From Bog-756 sp963839925 (GTDB taxonomy: Bacteria > Actinomycetota > Acidimicrobiia > Acidimicrobiales > RAAP-2): a stretch of DNA of 64,000 nt. Position numbers and translations under genes: made by a program. The first letter of the stretch is position 1; every line of letters starts with the position of its first letter. The stretch spans positions 2,170,001 through 2,234,000 of the forward strand of contig CAWIWV010000001.1 in the NCBI GenBank assembly GCA_963839925.1, in the 5' to 3' direction. Below the pieces are notes generated by a model. The model was given only the letters and a program-made list of their open reading frames with translations. It searched no databases and had not been told where the DNA came from. Shown here in pieces: positions 48,829 through 56,679 of the stretch.

Positions 48829-49124
48829 CCGGCCCCGTTGCGGGCGGTCCGGGCGCTCAGGCCTTCGTCACCGTTCCGATTGCCGGCGCCGGAAACGGCG
48901 CGCACGTCACCCTTCAGCTCCGGGTAGAGGTGCTCGAGCGTCCCCGGGGCGATCCGGCTCGCCTCGATGAACCGGTCCACGTCCGCCTCCTGCAGTCGGA
49001 TGACCCGTCCGAAGCGGTAGGCGGCGACTTCACCCTCGTCGATGAACCGGTACAGGCTCCTCAGGGTGACGCCGAGTCGCTCGGAGGCTTCCCTGGTGCT
49101 CAGCCAGCGAATCGGTTCGGTCAA
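48825..49124 (-). CDS. Helix-turn-helix (excisionase/BldC-like) DNA-binding protein
   Basis: 99-residue protein. Residues 7-55 form an HTH_17-type winged helix: STREASERLGVTLRSLYRFIDEGEVAAYRFGRVIRL then ADVDRFIEASRI. The architecture is that of excisionases and BldC-type regulators. The rest is a Gly/Asn/Arg-rich tail. TTG 49124 is the only visible start, 13 bases after the bldD-like gene's stop, with a GAGGG about 11 bases upstream. It is coupled to HIT by overlap. Role unknown; it probably works with the BldD-like regulator next to it. Confidence 0.75.
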   Translation of the reverse strand: MTEPIRWLSTREASERLGVTLRSLYRFIDEGEVAAYRFGRVIRLQEADVDRFIEASRIAPGTLEHLYPELKGDVRAVSGAGNRNGDEGLSARTARNGAG

Positions 49125-49137
49125 GACCGGCCGACCC

Positions 49138-49731
49138 TCACACGTTGACGAGCAGTCCGAGCTCGTCCAAGCGCGAACCCATGCTGTCGGGAGTCACTCC
49201 GAACAGGCAGGCGATGGCCCGCACGTCCTCGGCACGAATGGTGATCATCCGGCCGTTGAAGTCCTGGCGATGGACCTGGATCATGCTGAGGAACCGGCGG
49301 AGCAGATCGCGCTCGGGACCGCTCACCGTGTGGAGCTTGGTGAGGTCGATGGCGATCTTTTCGGCGCCCGATCCGGCCTGAATCGCCCGACGGGCGCTCA
49401 GCGGAGCGACCTCCTTCGCCGAGGAGGCGGCCCCCCACCGGGTGGCGACCACGTCGTCCGGCGGAAGGAGCTGGTCCACCGGGACGTCGTAGAGCTTGGC
49501 AAGGCGCTGCAGGCGAGGCACCGAGATGGCTCGCTCTCCCCGTTCGTAAGCGCCGAGCACCGACGCCTTGAACTCTTGCTCCGACATCGCCTCGACCGCC
49601 TGCAGCGAGAGCCGCATCTGCTTGCGCATTGCCCGGAGTCGGGCACCCACTGCCTGGGCGTATGCGATGCGAGCAGCCTCTTCCTGCTCGTCGTCCTCCA
49701 GCTCGTTGACACTCCTGTCGATAACCGTCAT
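49138..49731 (-). CDS. BldD-family transcriptional regulator with c-di-GMP signature
   Basis: 197-residue XRE-type protein. The N-terminal HTH reads GARLRAMRKQMRLSLQAVE then LGAYERGERAISVPRLQRLAKLYDVPVDQLLP, just as in BldD. The C-terminal region carries R155-x-D157, eight residues, then R166-x-x-D169, the exact spacing of the R-x-D-x8-R-x-x-D site by which Streptomyces BldD binds tetrameric c-di-GMP. ATG 49731 is favoured over GTG 49737, because GGAGGT at 49737-49742 would serve ATG with good spacing. Likely a c-di-GMP-responsive regulator; targets unknown. Confidence 0.85.
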   Translation of the reverse strand: MTVIDRSVNELEDDEQEEAARIAYAQAVGARLRAMRKQMRLSLQAVEAMSEQEFKASVLGAYERGERAISVPRLQRLAKLYDVPVDQLLPPDDVVATRWGAASSAKEVAPLSARRAIQAGSGAEKIAIDLTKLHTVSGPERDLLRRFLSMIQVHRQDFNGRMITIRAEDVRAIACLFGVTPDSMGSRLDELGLLVNV

Positions 49732-49911
49732 GCGCACCTCCGGTGAAATGTACCGGTCGCCCCTCAGCTCCGGTTTTGTAAGTCGGACGAAGGCACATGT
49801 CGCGAATCGGATCGATCCGTACGCGCAGGCGGCGCACGGTCGCCCTCCTCCACAGAGCCCCTGCCTCTCTCAGTAGTAGTTTTGCCCACGCAGCGTGGTA
49901 GGCGCAAGAGG
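49732..49911. promoter_or_regulatory. Upstream region of the bldD-like gene
   Basis: 180 bases between rsmE and the bldD-like start contain the ribosome site GGAGG (49738-49742 on the minus strand) and an AT-richer patch around 49868-49882 (AGTAGTAGTTTTG on the plus strand), but no clear promoter or operator by eye. A BldD box would be expected if the gene is autoregulated; I do not see a convincing one. Confidence 0.3.
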
Positions 49912-50649
49912 TCAAGTCACACCGCTACGGAGGGCGCACAAAATGGCCCCTGTCACGACCGCTGCGGTCTCCGAACGGAGGACGGTCGGACCGAGTCCCA
50001 CCGTCCCTGCCGAAGCGGCCAGCTCGTCAGCGTCCCAGCCCCCCTCGGGTCCGACGACGACCACCGGATGGGACAGCGAGAGGGTTTCGCCGCCGGGATG
50101 TGCCAGGTAGGGTGCCTGCCCAGCCCGCTCCCCGAGCTCCTCCAGGGAGCACAACCCACCCACCTCGGGCAGCCACGGGCGTCGGCACTGGGCCGAGGCC
50201 TCCCGAGCCACCCGACGGAGGCGCTCGACAGCCCGCGTCGCACGGTCGCCCTCCCATCGCACCACCGACCGTTTCGAGCGAACCGGCACGATCCGGTCCA
50301 CCCCGACCTCGGTGAGCTTCTGGACCACCCACTCGGGGCGGTCTCCCTTGACCGGGACGAACCCGACGACGAGCTCGGGCGCCGCTCGCTGCTCGAACCG
50401 CCGCTCACCGTCGACCGACAGCTGGGTCCCCGAAACCCGGCACGGCACCCACGAGCCTGCCCCGTCACCTGCGATCACCGACTCGCCGGGCCGCAGGCGC
50501 AACACGTCGAGGAGATGCCGGGAGTCCTCGGGGGTGGGGACGGGCGAGGACAGGTCCTCGACGAAGACCATCGCCTTGGCCGACACCAGCGTCGGGTCGG
50601 GCTGCACGCCGGCGACGCCGCCGTCACTCGAGCGAGCCCCGGCCACCAT
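49912..50649 (-). CDS. rsmE: 16S rRNA (uracil(1498)-N(3))-methyltransferase
   Basis: 245-residue SPOUT methyltransferase that methylates U1498 of 16S rRNA. The N-terminal PUA-like part contains HLLDVLRLRPGESV, and the knot has VVVVGPEGGWDADEL and LGPTVLRSETAAVV, the SAM-binding trefoil. KLTEVGVDRIVPVRSKRS is a further family block. ATG 50649 follows dnaJ by 14 bases, forming hrcA-dnaJ-rsmE. Length matches the family. Confidence 0.93.
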   Translation of the reverse strand: MVAGARSSDGGVAGVQPDPTLVSAKAMVFVEDLSSPVPTPEDSRHLLDVLRLRPGESVIAGDGAGSWVPCRVSGTQLSVDGERRFEQRAAPELVVGFVPVKGDRPEWVVQKLTEVGVDRIVPVRSKRSVVRWEGDRATRAVERLRRVAREASAQCRRPWLPEVGGLCSLEELGERAGQAPYLAHPGGETLSLSHPVVVVGPEGGWDADELAASAGTVGLGPTVLRSETAAVVTGAILCALRSGVT

Positions 50650-50663
50650 GGTGAGCGCCCCGG

Positions 50664-51800
50664 TCAGCTCAGCGCCGAACGCAACTTCGAGAAGATCCCC
50701 GAGTGCTGGGGTGCGGTGCCGAGCTCCTCGCCCCGCGCCTCGGCCAGCGCGCCGAGAAGCTCCCGTTGCTGTTCGTCGAGGTCGGTCGGTGTGTCGACCT
50801 GGACGTGCACGAGCAGGTCTCCCCGGCCCCTGCCCCGCAACTTCGGTACGCCCAGACCCCTGAGAGGGATGACCACACCGGACTGGGTTCCCGCCCCGAT
50901 GGAGAGGTCGCGGGAGTCATCGAGCGTTTCGAAGGGAATGCTTCCCCCGAGGGCGGCCAGGCTCATCGGAACATGCACCGCAGCATGGAGGTCGGCGCCG
51001 TTTCGCTCGAAGGCCGGGTCCGGAGTGACCGAGATGTGCACGAACAGGGCGCCGTTCGGCCCACCCCGAAACCCTGCCGGCCCATGGCCGGCCAGGCGAA
51101 GGGTCGAGCCCTCGTCCACGCCGGCAGGGATGTCGACGGTCAAGGTCCGCTGTTGGTTGTGGCGTCCTTCCCCGCCGCACTCTTCGCACGGGGTCTGGAT
51201 GAACTGCCCTGTCCCCTGACAGTGTTGGCAGGGGACTGCGGTGATGACCTGGCCGAGGATGGACTGGCGCATGCGGCGGAGCTCCCCTGCCCCCTGGCAC
51301 TCGGGACACCGGACCGCGGCGGTGCCCGGGCGGGCACCCGATCCCTCGCACGCGTCGCAATGGACCGGGGTCACCACCTCGACCGCGCGGGCGACTCCGA
51401 AGACCGCCTCCCGGAACGGAAGGTTCACCACGATCTCTGCGTCAGGTCCCGGTATGGGACCACTCCGACGGCCCCGTGCCCCGGCCCCCGGGCCACCCAC
51501 GCCGCCGAAGAAAGCGTCGAAGAGATCCCCGAGGCTGCTGCCGAACGGATCGCCGGCGCCCCCGTTGGCGGCACCGAACACACCCTCGGACCCGTAGCGG
51601 TCGTAGCGGGCTCTGCGCTCGGGATCCTTCAGGACCTCATACGCGAGGCTGACTTCCTTGAACCGCTCCGCACTGTCGGCGTCGTCCTGATTCGCGTCGG
51701 GGTGGAGCTCACGGGCCTTCGCCCGGTAGGCGCGCTTGAGCTCCTCGTCGGAAGCGTCACTGCGCACGCCGAGCACCTCGTAGAGGTTTGCGTCGGTCAC
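50664..51800 (-). CDS. dnaJ: Chaperone protein DnaJ
   Basis: 378-residue type I J-protein, co-chaperone of DnaK. The J-domain has HPD at residues 33-35, a Gly/Phe-rich region (about 75-110), and four zinc-type repeats (CDACEGSG, CPECQGAG, CQHCQGTG, CEECGGEG). The C-terminal peptide-binding domains follow. GTG 51800 is the start, 19 bases after the hrcA stop. It is in the HrcA operon, so heat-shock control through the CIRCE element at 52904-52930 is expected. Confidence 0.96.
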   Translation of the reverse strand: MTDANLYEVLGVRSDASDEELKRAYRAKARELHPDANQDDADSAERFKEVSLAYEVLKDPERRARYDRYGSEGVFGAANGGAGDPFGSSLGDLFDAFFGGVGGPGAGARGRRSGPIPGPDAEIVVNLPFREAVFGVARAVEVVTPVHCDACEGSGARPGTAAVRCPECQGAGELRRMRQSILGQVITAVPCQHCQGTGQFIQTPCEECGGEGRHNQQRTLTVDIPAGVDEGSTLRLAGHGPAGFRGGPNGALFVHISVTPDPAFERNGADLHAAVHVPMSLAALGGSIPFETLDDSRDLSIGAGTQSGVVIPLRGLGVPKLRGRGRGDLLVHVQVDTPTDLDEQQRELLGALAEARGEELGTAPQHSGIFSKLRSALS

Positions 51801-51819
51801 CTGGTCGTCTTTCGCTCGG

Positions 51820-52882
51820 TCATCGACTCGGATCGCTCAGCCGTTCGCTCAACCGGTCGCCGACCACACGGGCGGCGGCAAGCGCGAGCGGGTAGTTCAT
51901 CCGGGTGGGACCGAGGAGGCCGATCGTGCCCCCTTGCTTCCCGTCGACCGGAACCGGCATCACCACGATCGCGCACGACGCCAACGGCTCCATCCCGTGC
52001 TCGGTGCCGATGGCCACCGACAGCCCGGTGTCGAGGATGTCACGAAGCAGGGTGACCACCACCAGCTGCTGTTCGAGAATGCTCAGCACGGAGCGCACGG
52101 TCTCGACCGCATCGAACGCCTCGACCATTCGCGACGAGCCGCCGACGAAGAGCTGATCGCTCCCGTCGGGCTTGCCGAGCTCCCGGAGGACCCCCAGGCC
52201 TGCGGCGAGGACCGCGTCGATCGAGGGGTCACCAGTGGGCTTTGCCGCCGTGGTCACCTGGGCCAGGGGCAGGCCGAGCGAGTGGGCGGCCAGGCCTGGC
52301 GCCGCCGCGGAAAGGAGGGCGTCGTCCACCTCGAAGTCGAAATCGACGGACTGCTTCAGGACGGTTCCGTTGGAGAGGACCACGACGAGCAACGCCACCC
52401 GCGACCCCAAGCCGACCAGCTGGACCGAGCGGACCGGTGCCGACTCGTGCGACGGGCCGACCACGATGGCCGTGCAGTCGGTGAGGTCGGCGAGCAGGCC
52501 GGAGGTCCGTTCCAACATCTTCTCGATCTCGCCGTGGGCGTGCTTGAAGAACTGCCGCACCTGCTGCCGCCCGGTCGGATCGAGCGAACCGGTGCCGGCC
52601 AGATGGTCGACGAAGAACCGGTATCCCTTGTCGGTGGGGATCCGCCCGGCGCTGGTGTGGGGCTGGGCGAGATAGCCGTCGCGTTCGAGTGCCGCCATGT
52701 CCGAGCGGACCGTGGCCGACGAGACGCTCACACCCGCCGAATCCACCACGTGCTGGGAGCCGACCGGTTGCGCGGAGGCGATGTACTCGGTCGACGACCG
52801 CGTTGAGGATGGCCGCCTTTCGGACGTCGAGATCACCCGCATCGGCGGCAGCTGCTTCGTGTTTGTGTGCGGTGGTCGGCAT
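51820..52882 (-). CDS. hrcA: Heat-inducible repressor HrcA, interrupted by a frameshift
   Basis: The C-terminal part (from the PVGSQHVVDSAG segment to LSERLSDPSR at 51820) is a normal HrcA with SSATVRSDMAALERDGYL and the PHTSAGRIPTDKGYRFFVDHL block. The N-terminal winged-helix start is in another frame: from ATG 52882 it reads MPTTAHKH then LDVRKAAILNAVVD. A single extra base in CGACCGAG near 52789 (minus strand) breaks the reading between VVD and EYIASAQ; removing it restores VVDEYIASAQPVGS. Either a real frameshift or a sequencing error. The frame from ATG 52842 would lack the first recognition helix. Confidence 0.85.
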
Positions 52883-52903
52883 CGGGATCAGGGAGGTGTG
52901 CCT

Positions 52904-52930
52904 CTGGCACTCCACTCTAGTGAGTGCTGA
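52904..52930. promoter_or_regulatory. CIRCE-type HrcA operator
   Basis: CTGGCACTC (52904-52912), a 9-base spacer, and GAGTGCTGA (52922-52930) match the CIRCE consensus TTAGCACTC-N9-GAGTGCTAA with the inner GCACTC/GAGTGC arms intact and spacing exactly nine. It lies 21 bases before the HrcA start, as expected for autoregulation of hrcA-dnaJ-rsmE. Confidence 0.88.
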
Positions 52931-53014
52931 CCCATCGTGGACTGGCACTCGCCCGCCGGAGCCGGGTGTGTGGTCATGACCAGGGACGACGATCCACCGT
53001 GATCCGAACGACGT

Positions 53015-53674
53015 TCAGGAGCTGGCGATGAACATCCGTTGGGTCATGGCAGGTCCGAGCGCGATGGTCGCGCCCTCCACCTCGAGGGTGAGGGTCCCGT
53101 CGGGGGCGCGGGCCTGGATGAGCGCGGTCGTTCCCGGGGTGAGCCCGTGGTCGCTCAGGTAGGAGAGCGATGCCGCGTCGTGCTCGACACTTTCGGTTAC
53201 CCGTTCGAGCCGGATCTGGTCACCGGCTTGCGCGTCGGCCAACCGCCGCTGCTCGGGACCGTCGGGTTGGGCGCCGGGGATGGGGTTGCCGTGCGGGCAG
53301 GTGGTCGGGTTGCCGAGGAGCACCACCAGCCGGTCTTCGACGTCGTCGGAGATCACGTGCTCCCACCGGCCCGCTTCGTGGTGCGCCTTGTCCCAGTCGA
53401 GGCCGATGACGTCCACCAGCAGGCGCTCGGCCAGCCGGTGCTTGCGGACGACCCCTTGGGCGACGCTCGCCCCCTTCGGGGTCATCGCGATCTGGCGCGA
53501 GCTGCGCACGATCAGATCGTCCGCCTCCAGCCGGTCGAGCATCTCCGAGACGGAGGGGGCCGCCTTGCCCAGCCGCTCGGCCACCCGCGCCTGGATCACC
53601 GGGATGCCCTCTTCCTCGAGGGCGAAGATGGTCTCGAGGTATTCCTCGACCGGTGGGTGGAAGGGGTCCTGCAT
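53015..53674 (-). CDS. DtxR/IdeR/MntR-family metal-dependent regulator
   Basis: 219-residue metalloregulator. An N-terminal winged helix (VEEYLETIFALEEEGIPVIQARVAERLGKAAPSVSEMLDRLE), a metal-binding and dimerisation domain with H79, E83, H98, E105 and H106, and a C-terminal SH3-like domain (about 150-219). In DtxR the primary site uses M10, C102, E105 and H106; here position 10/11 is Glu and position 102 is Gly. So metal choice may resemble MntR or differ. ATG 53674 is the start. Divergent from the Asp/Gly-rich gene at 53743. Confidence 0.88.
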   Translation of the reverse strand: MQDPFHPPVEEYLETIFALEEEGIPVIQARVAERLGKAAPSVSEMLDRLEADDLIVRSSRQIAMTPKGASVAQGVVRKHRLAERLLVDVIGLDWDKAHHEAGRWEHVISDDVEDRLVVLLGNPTTCPHGNPIPGAQPDGPEQRRLADAQAGDQIRLERVTESVEHDAASLSYLSDHGLTPGTTALIQARAPDGTLTLEVEGATIALGPAMTQRMFIASS

Positions 53675-53742
53675 GCCGCCGATCCTACGAGGTCGGCGCC
53701 GTCTCCGGTTCGGGCGAAGAGGGCGGGCGGTACGGTGGAAGC

Positions 53743-54159
53743 GTGGAGTCGGACCCGAACCCTGACCCGAGCGGCGGCTCGACCGGCAGCTCGACGGAGG
53801 CAACCGGGGCGGGGGCCAGGGCGGGGGCCAGGGCGGCGGAGACCGAGGACGAGACCACCGGCGAGAGCACCGGCAACGGGACCGGCGACGACGACGGCAG
53901 GGATCCACTTCGCTTCAGCAACTGGATGAAGCGATCCGCCACCGGTGCGGTCCTGACCGGTGTCGCCTTCGGACTCAAAGAGGCCCTGCAGCCGAAGCGG
54001 GAGGAGATCCCTTTCGTCATCGAGGCGCCGGGAGAACCCGAGGATCCAGACAAGCCGTTCGATCTCCACTTCGACCCGGAGAGTCCCGCCGACACCGTGG
54101 CGATCATCCGTCGGCCTGGCGGTGCGGAGCCTCCTGCGCCGCCTGCCCAGTCGACCTGA
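53743..54159 (+). CDS. Low-complexity acidic protein, unknown
   Basis: About 138 residues from GTG 53743. The first half is Gly/Ser/Thr/Glu-rich with two 12-base tandem repeats in the DNA (GARAGARA) and a GTGDDDG stretch. The second half contains FSNWMKRSATGAVLTGVAFGLKEALQP and a Pro-rich end. No signal or domain recognised. Its 3' end overlaps the opposing PAP2 gene by 56 bases. Real coding is likely because the frame is maintained through the repeats. Confidence 0.5.
   Translation: MESDPNPDPSGGSTGSSTEATGAGARAGARAAETEDETTGESTGNGTGDDDGRDPLRFSNWMKRSATGAVLTGVAFGLKEALQPKREEIPFVIEAPGEPEDPDKPFDLHFDPESPADTVAIIRRPGGAEPPAPPAQST
53807..53836 (+). repeat. 12-bp tandem repeat in the acidic-protein gene
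   Basis: GGGCGGGGGCCA occurs twice in tandem (53807-53818 and 53819-53830) followed by a partial third copy, coding for repeated Gly-Ala-Arg-Ala. Confidence 0.6.
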
Positions 54160-54754
54160 GGCCTGCCGCGACCTTCCATGCCTTCCACGCCAGCCCGTCG
54201 GCAAGCAGCACCACCCCGATCCCGAGTGCCAGCCCGGCGATCGCGTCGCTCGGGTAGTGCCATCGGAGCGCAACCACCGAGATCGACATCCACAAGGACA
54301 GAACGCCTCCCACGACACCCACGAGCATCCGCCGGCGGGGGGAGGCGGCGAGTAGGGCTGCGGTGGCGAGCGCGGCTGCACCGACCGTCGAACCCGACGG
54401 GTACGAATACACCCCACCGAGGGTCCGCCCGGTGGCGGGCTTGAACAGCAGCTCGCAGGCGACGAGCGCCACGGTTGGGCCGATCAGACAAGCGATCCCA
54501 CGTGGCCGGTCGCGGCGGAAGGCCACAACGCCGGCGATGACCGAGCCGATCACGATCAGCGGCGGATACCGCAACCAGGTCACCCAGAGGACCACGACTC
54601 CCTTGTCGGCGGGCACCAGATCCTGCATCCACCGGTCGATCGTGCCTGCCGTCGATCGGTGGGCGAAGTGCAACCCCGCCAGTGCGACCAACACCACCAG
54701 CACTGCACCGACGACCGTCTCGACCGCGGACTGGTCGTCACGGTTGCTGCCCAC
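54104..54754 (-). CDS. PAP2 superfamily membrane phosphatase
   Basis: 216-residue membrane protein with about six helices and the PAP2 phosphatase motifs: KPATGRT (motif 1), YSYPSGS (motif 2, with Ser where the classical motif has His after SG) and LRWHYPSDAIAG (motif 3, catalytic His and Asp). The replaced residue in motif 2 may reduce activity. Family members remove phosphate from lipid or polyprenyl diphosphates, so it could recycle the undecaprenyl carrier. GTG 54754 is used as the start. It overlaps the end of the gene on the other strand by 56 bases. Confidence 0.78.
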   Translation of the reverse strand: MGSNRDDQSAVETVVGAVLVVLVALAGLHFAHRSTAGTIDRWMQDLVPADKGVVVLWVTWLRYPPLIVIGSVIAGVVAFRRDRPRGIACLIGPTVALVACELLFKPATGRTLGGVYSYPSGSTVGAAALATAALLAASPRRRMLVGVVGGVLSLWMSISVVALRWHYPSDAIAGLALGIGVVLLADGLAWKAWKVAAGLRSTGQAAQEAPHRQADG

Positions 54755-54793
54755 CTCTGCAACGCTACTGTCGATGACTGTCGTTGAGACCTC

Positions 54794-55843
54794 ATGACCA
54801 CGCGTCTCGCGCTGGCCACGGTCGCCTCCGGCCTCCCGATGGGTCAGCAGGTCTACGAGCGTGAGCTGGTTCGAGGAGCAGCGACGGAGCTCGGGCCGCA
54901 GTGGTCGGTGCACGAGGTCGTGGTGAGGTCCCTCCGTTCGCCGCTGCCGGGCACGGTGCGGCTCCCTTCGCACCTGCTCGGCGACGCCTCACCGGCGCTC
55001 CGGCGGGCTGTCGGGAGGGTCATCTATCGCAATCAGGACGTCGTCCACCGCCTGGATCTCCGACTTCCCCCGGCCCCCGCTCCAGAGGTACTGACCGTGC
55101 TGGACATGGCCCCCTTACGCTTCCCGGACGAGGGCCGGCTGCCGGCAGACGCCGCGTCGTCCGCACAGCGTGCGGCAGTGGTGGTGTGCCCCTCGCAGTT
55201 TGCGGCAGACGAGGCTGCATCGGCGCTGGGGATCACCGCACCGGTCGTCGTGCACAACGGCGTGGACCAACGGTTCTTCGGAGCGGTCCCTTTGGAAGAA
55301 GAAGCCTTGCGCGCACTCGGGATCAGACGTCCGTTCGTCCTCCACGCCGGCGGTTGCACGCAACGAAAGAACCTCGAGGGACTGAGCGGCGCATGGTCCC
55401 TCCTTCGATCGACCCGGCCCGACACCACGCTGGTGCTGGCCGGCCCCGAGGATCAGCGGCGCGAGCAGCTGTTCGGTCCCCTCCCCGGGACGGTGCGGGT
55501 CGGTCGGGTGGACGATGCCACCCTCCTCGGGTTGATGGCCGCGGCTGCGGCGGTGGTCGTCCCGTCGATCTACGAAGGATTCGGTCTCCCCGCGCTCGAA
55601 GGGATGGCGGTCGGCGTGCCGGTCGTGGCGGCCGCTCGCGGTTCGCTCCCCGAGGTGTGCGGCGATGCGGCGTTACTCGTCGAACCCGACGCTGGTGGTT
55701 TGGCCGAGGGGATCGAAGCAGCGCTGGCCGGGGGTGCGGCCGTCGACGCGATGATCGAGCGAGGAGGACGACGGGCTCGGAGTTTCACCTGGGAGGCCTC
55801 GACTGCCGGGCACGCAGAGCTGTGGCGGTCCTACGCACCCTGA
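54794..55843 (+). CDS. Glycosyltransferase family 4 (GT-B) protein
   Basis: 349-residue glycosyltransferase of the GT4 (GT-B) type. The N-terminal nucleotide-binding half is short; the C-terminal half carries the retaining-enzyme block PSIYEGFGLPALEGMAVGVPVV with an E-x7-E pattern typical of GT4, preceded by VLHAGGCTQRKNLEG and LVLAGPEDQ. It transfers a sugar from a nucleotide donor; the substrate is not clear. Convergent with the exporter permease gene; likely the same polysaccharide locus as the Wzm/Wzt pair. Confidence 0.88.
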   Translation: MTTRLALATVASGLPMGQQVYERELVRGAATELGPQWSVHEVVVRSLRSPLPGTVRLPSHLLGDASPALRRAVGRVIYRNQDVVHRLDLRLPPAPAPEVLTVLDMAPLRFPDEGRLPADAASSAQRAAVVVCPSQFAADEAASALGITAPVVVHNGVDQRFFGAVPLEEEALRALGIRRPFVLHAGGCTQRKNLEGLSGAWSLLRSTRPDTTLVLAGPEDQRREQLFGPLPGTVRVGRVDDATLLGLMAAAAAVVVPSIYEGFGLPALEGMAVGVPVVAAARGSLPEVCGDAALLVEPDAGGLAEGIEAALAGGAAVDAMIERGGRRARSFTWEASTAGHAELWRSYAP

Positions 55844-55855
55844 CCGGCGCCCGGT

Positions 55856-56674
55856 TCAGATGGCGTCGGCGAACCCACGCTCCATCTGCTCGAAGAGGAT
55901 CGCACCACCGACGAAGGCGACGATCGGCACGACGATCGCCAGCACGGTCTCCCAGAGGTGGGGGGCGGGGGCACGTACGAACGACCACTGAAACAGCTGG
56001 AGCAGCCAGGTCAGAGGGTTCAGCTCGTAGAAGACCCGGTACTTCTGCGGCACATTCAGGATGGAGTAGGCGATCGGGCTCGCATAGAGAAGGAACTGCA
56101 GCATGAACGGGACGAAGTAGTTGACGTCCCGGTAGCGAACGGTCAGCGCCGAGGTCACCAGACCGATCCCGCTGGCGAGCAGGACGACCATGACCACCCA
56201 CACAGGAGCCAGCAGGACCGGCGCCCCCGGGTTCGTTCCGTGGATGATCATGAGGATGATCAAGAACCCGAACGAGACCGCAAAGTCGACCAAGCACGAG
56301 TAGACGGAGGCGAGCGGCACCAACATCCTCGGGAAGAAGACCTTCGACACCAGGTCCCGGTTGGAGATCAGCGAAATCTGTGCCCGATTGATGATCCCGC
56401 TGAACAGGTTCCAGGCCGTCACCCCGACGAAGATGAAGACGATCGGCGACGCGCCTCCGTAGTTGAGGTGGGCCACCTTGTCGAACACGAGGACGAAGAC
56501 CAGAGCGGTGAGCAGCGGCTGGAGCACCACCCATATGACGCCGAGGAGGGTCTGCCGATAACGCAGGGTCACGTCGCGTGCACCGAAACGGTAGAGCACC
56601 TCGCGCGCTTCCCAGAGCTCGGAGACCTTGGGGACGGCGAACTTCCTCGGCGGAGTGATGACGATGGTGGGCAT
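55856..56674 (-). CDS. ABC-2 type polysaccharide exporter permease (Wzm-like)
   Basis: 272-residue membrane protein of the ABC2 family with six helices. The N-terminal amphipathic part ELWEAREVLYRFGARDVTLRYRQTLLGVIWVVLQPLL and the central block FPRMLVPLASVYSCLVDFAVSFG are typical of Wzm/TagG exporters, as is the C-terminal YELNPLTWLLQLFQWSFV. Works with the ATPase encoded just upstream (gap of five bases). Exports an O-antigen-, teichoic-acid- or galactan-like glycan built on a polyprenyl carrier. Confidence 0.9.
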   Translation of the reverse strand: MPTIVITPPRKFAVPKVSELWEAREVLYRFGARDVTLRYRQTLLGVIWVVLQPLLTALVFVLVFDKVAHLNYGGASPIVFIFVGVTAWNLFSGIINRAQISLISNRDLVSKVFFPRMLVPLASVYSCLVDFAVSFGFLIILMIIHGTNPGAPVLLAPVWVVMVVLLASGIGLVTSALTVRYRDVNYFVPFMLQFLLYASPIAYSILNVPQKYRVFYELNPLTWLLQLFQWSFVRAPAPHLWETVLAIVVPIVAFVGGAILFEQMERGFADAI

Positions 56675-56679
56675 GGGTC

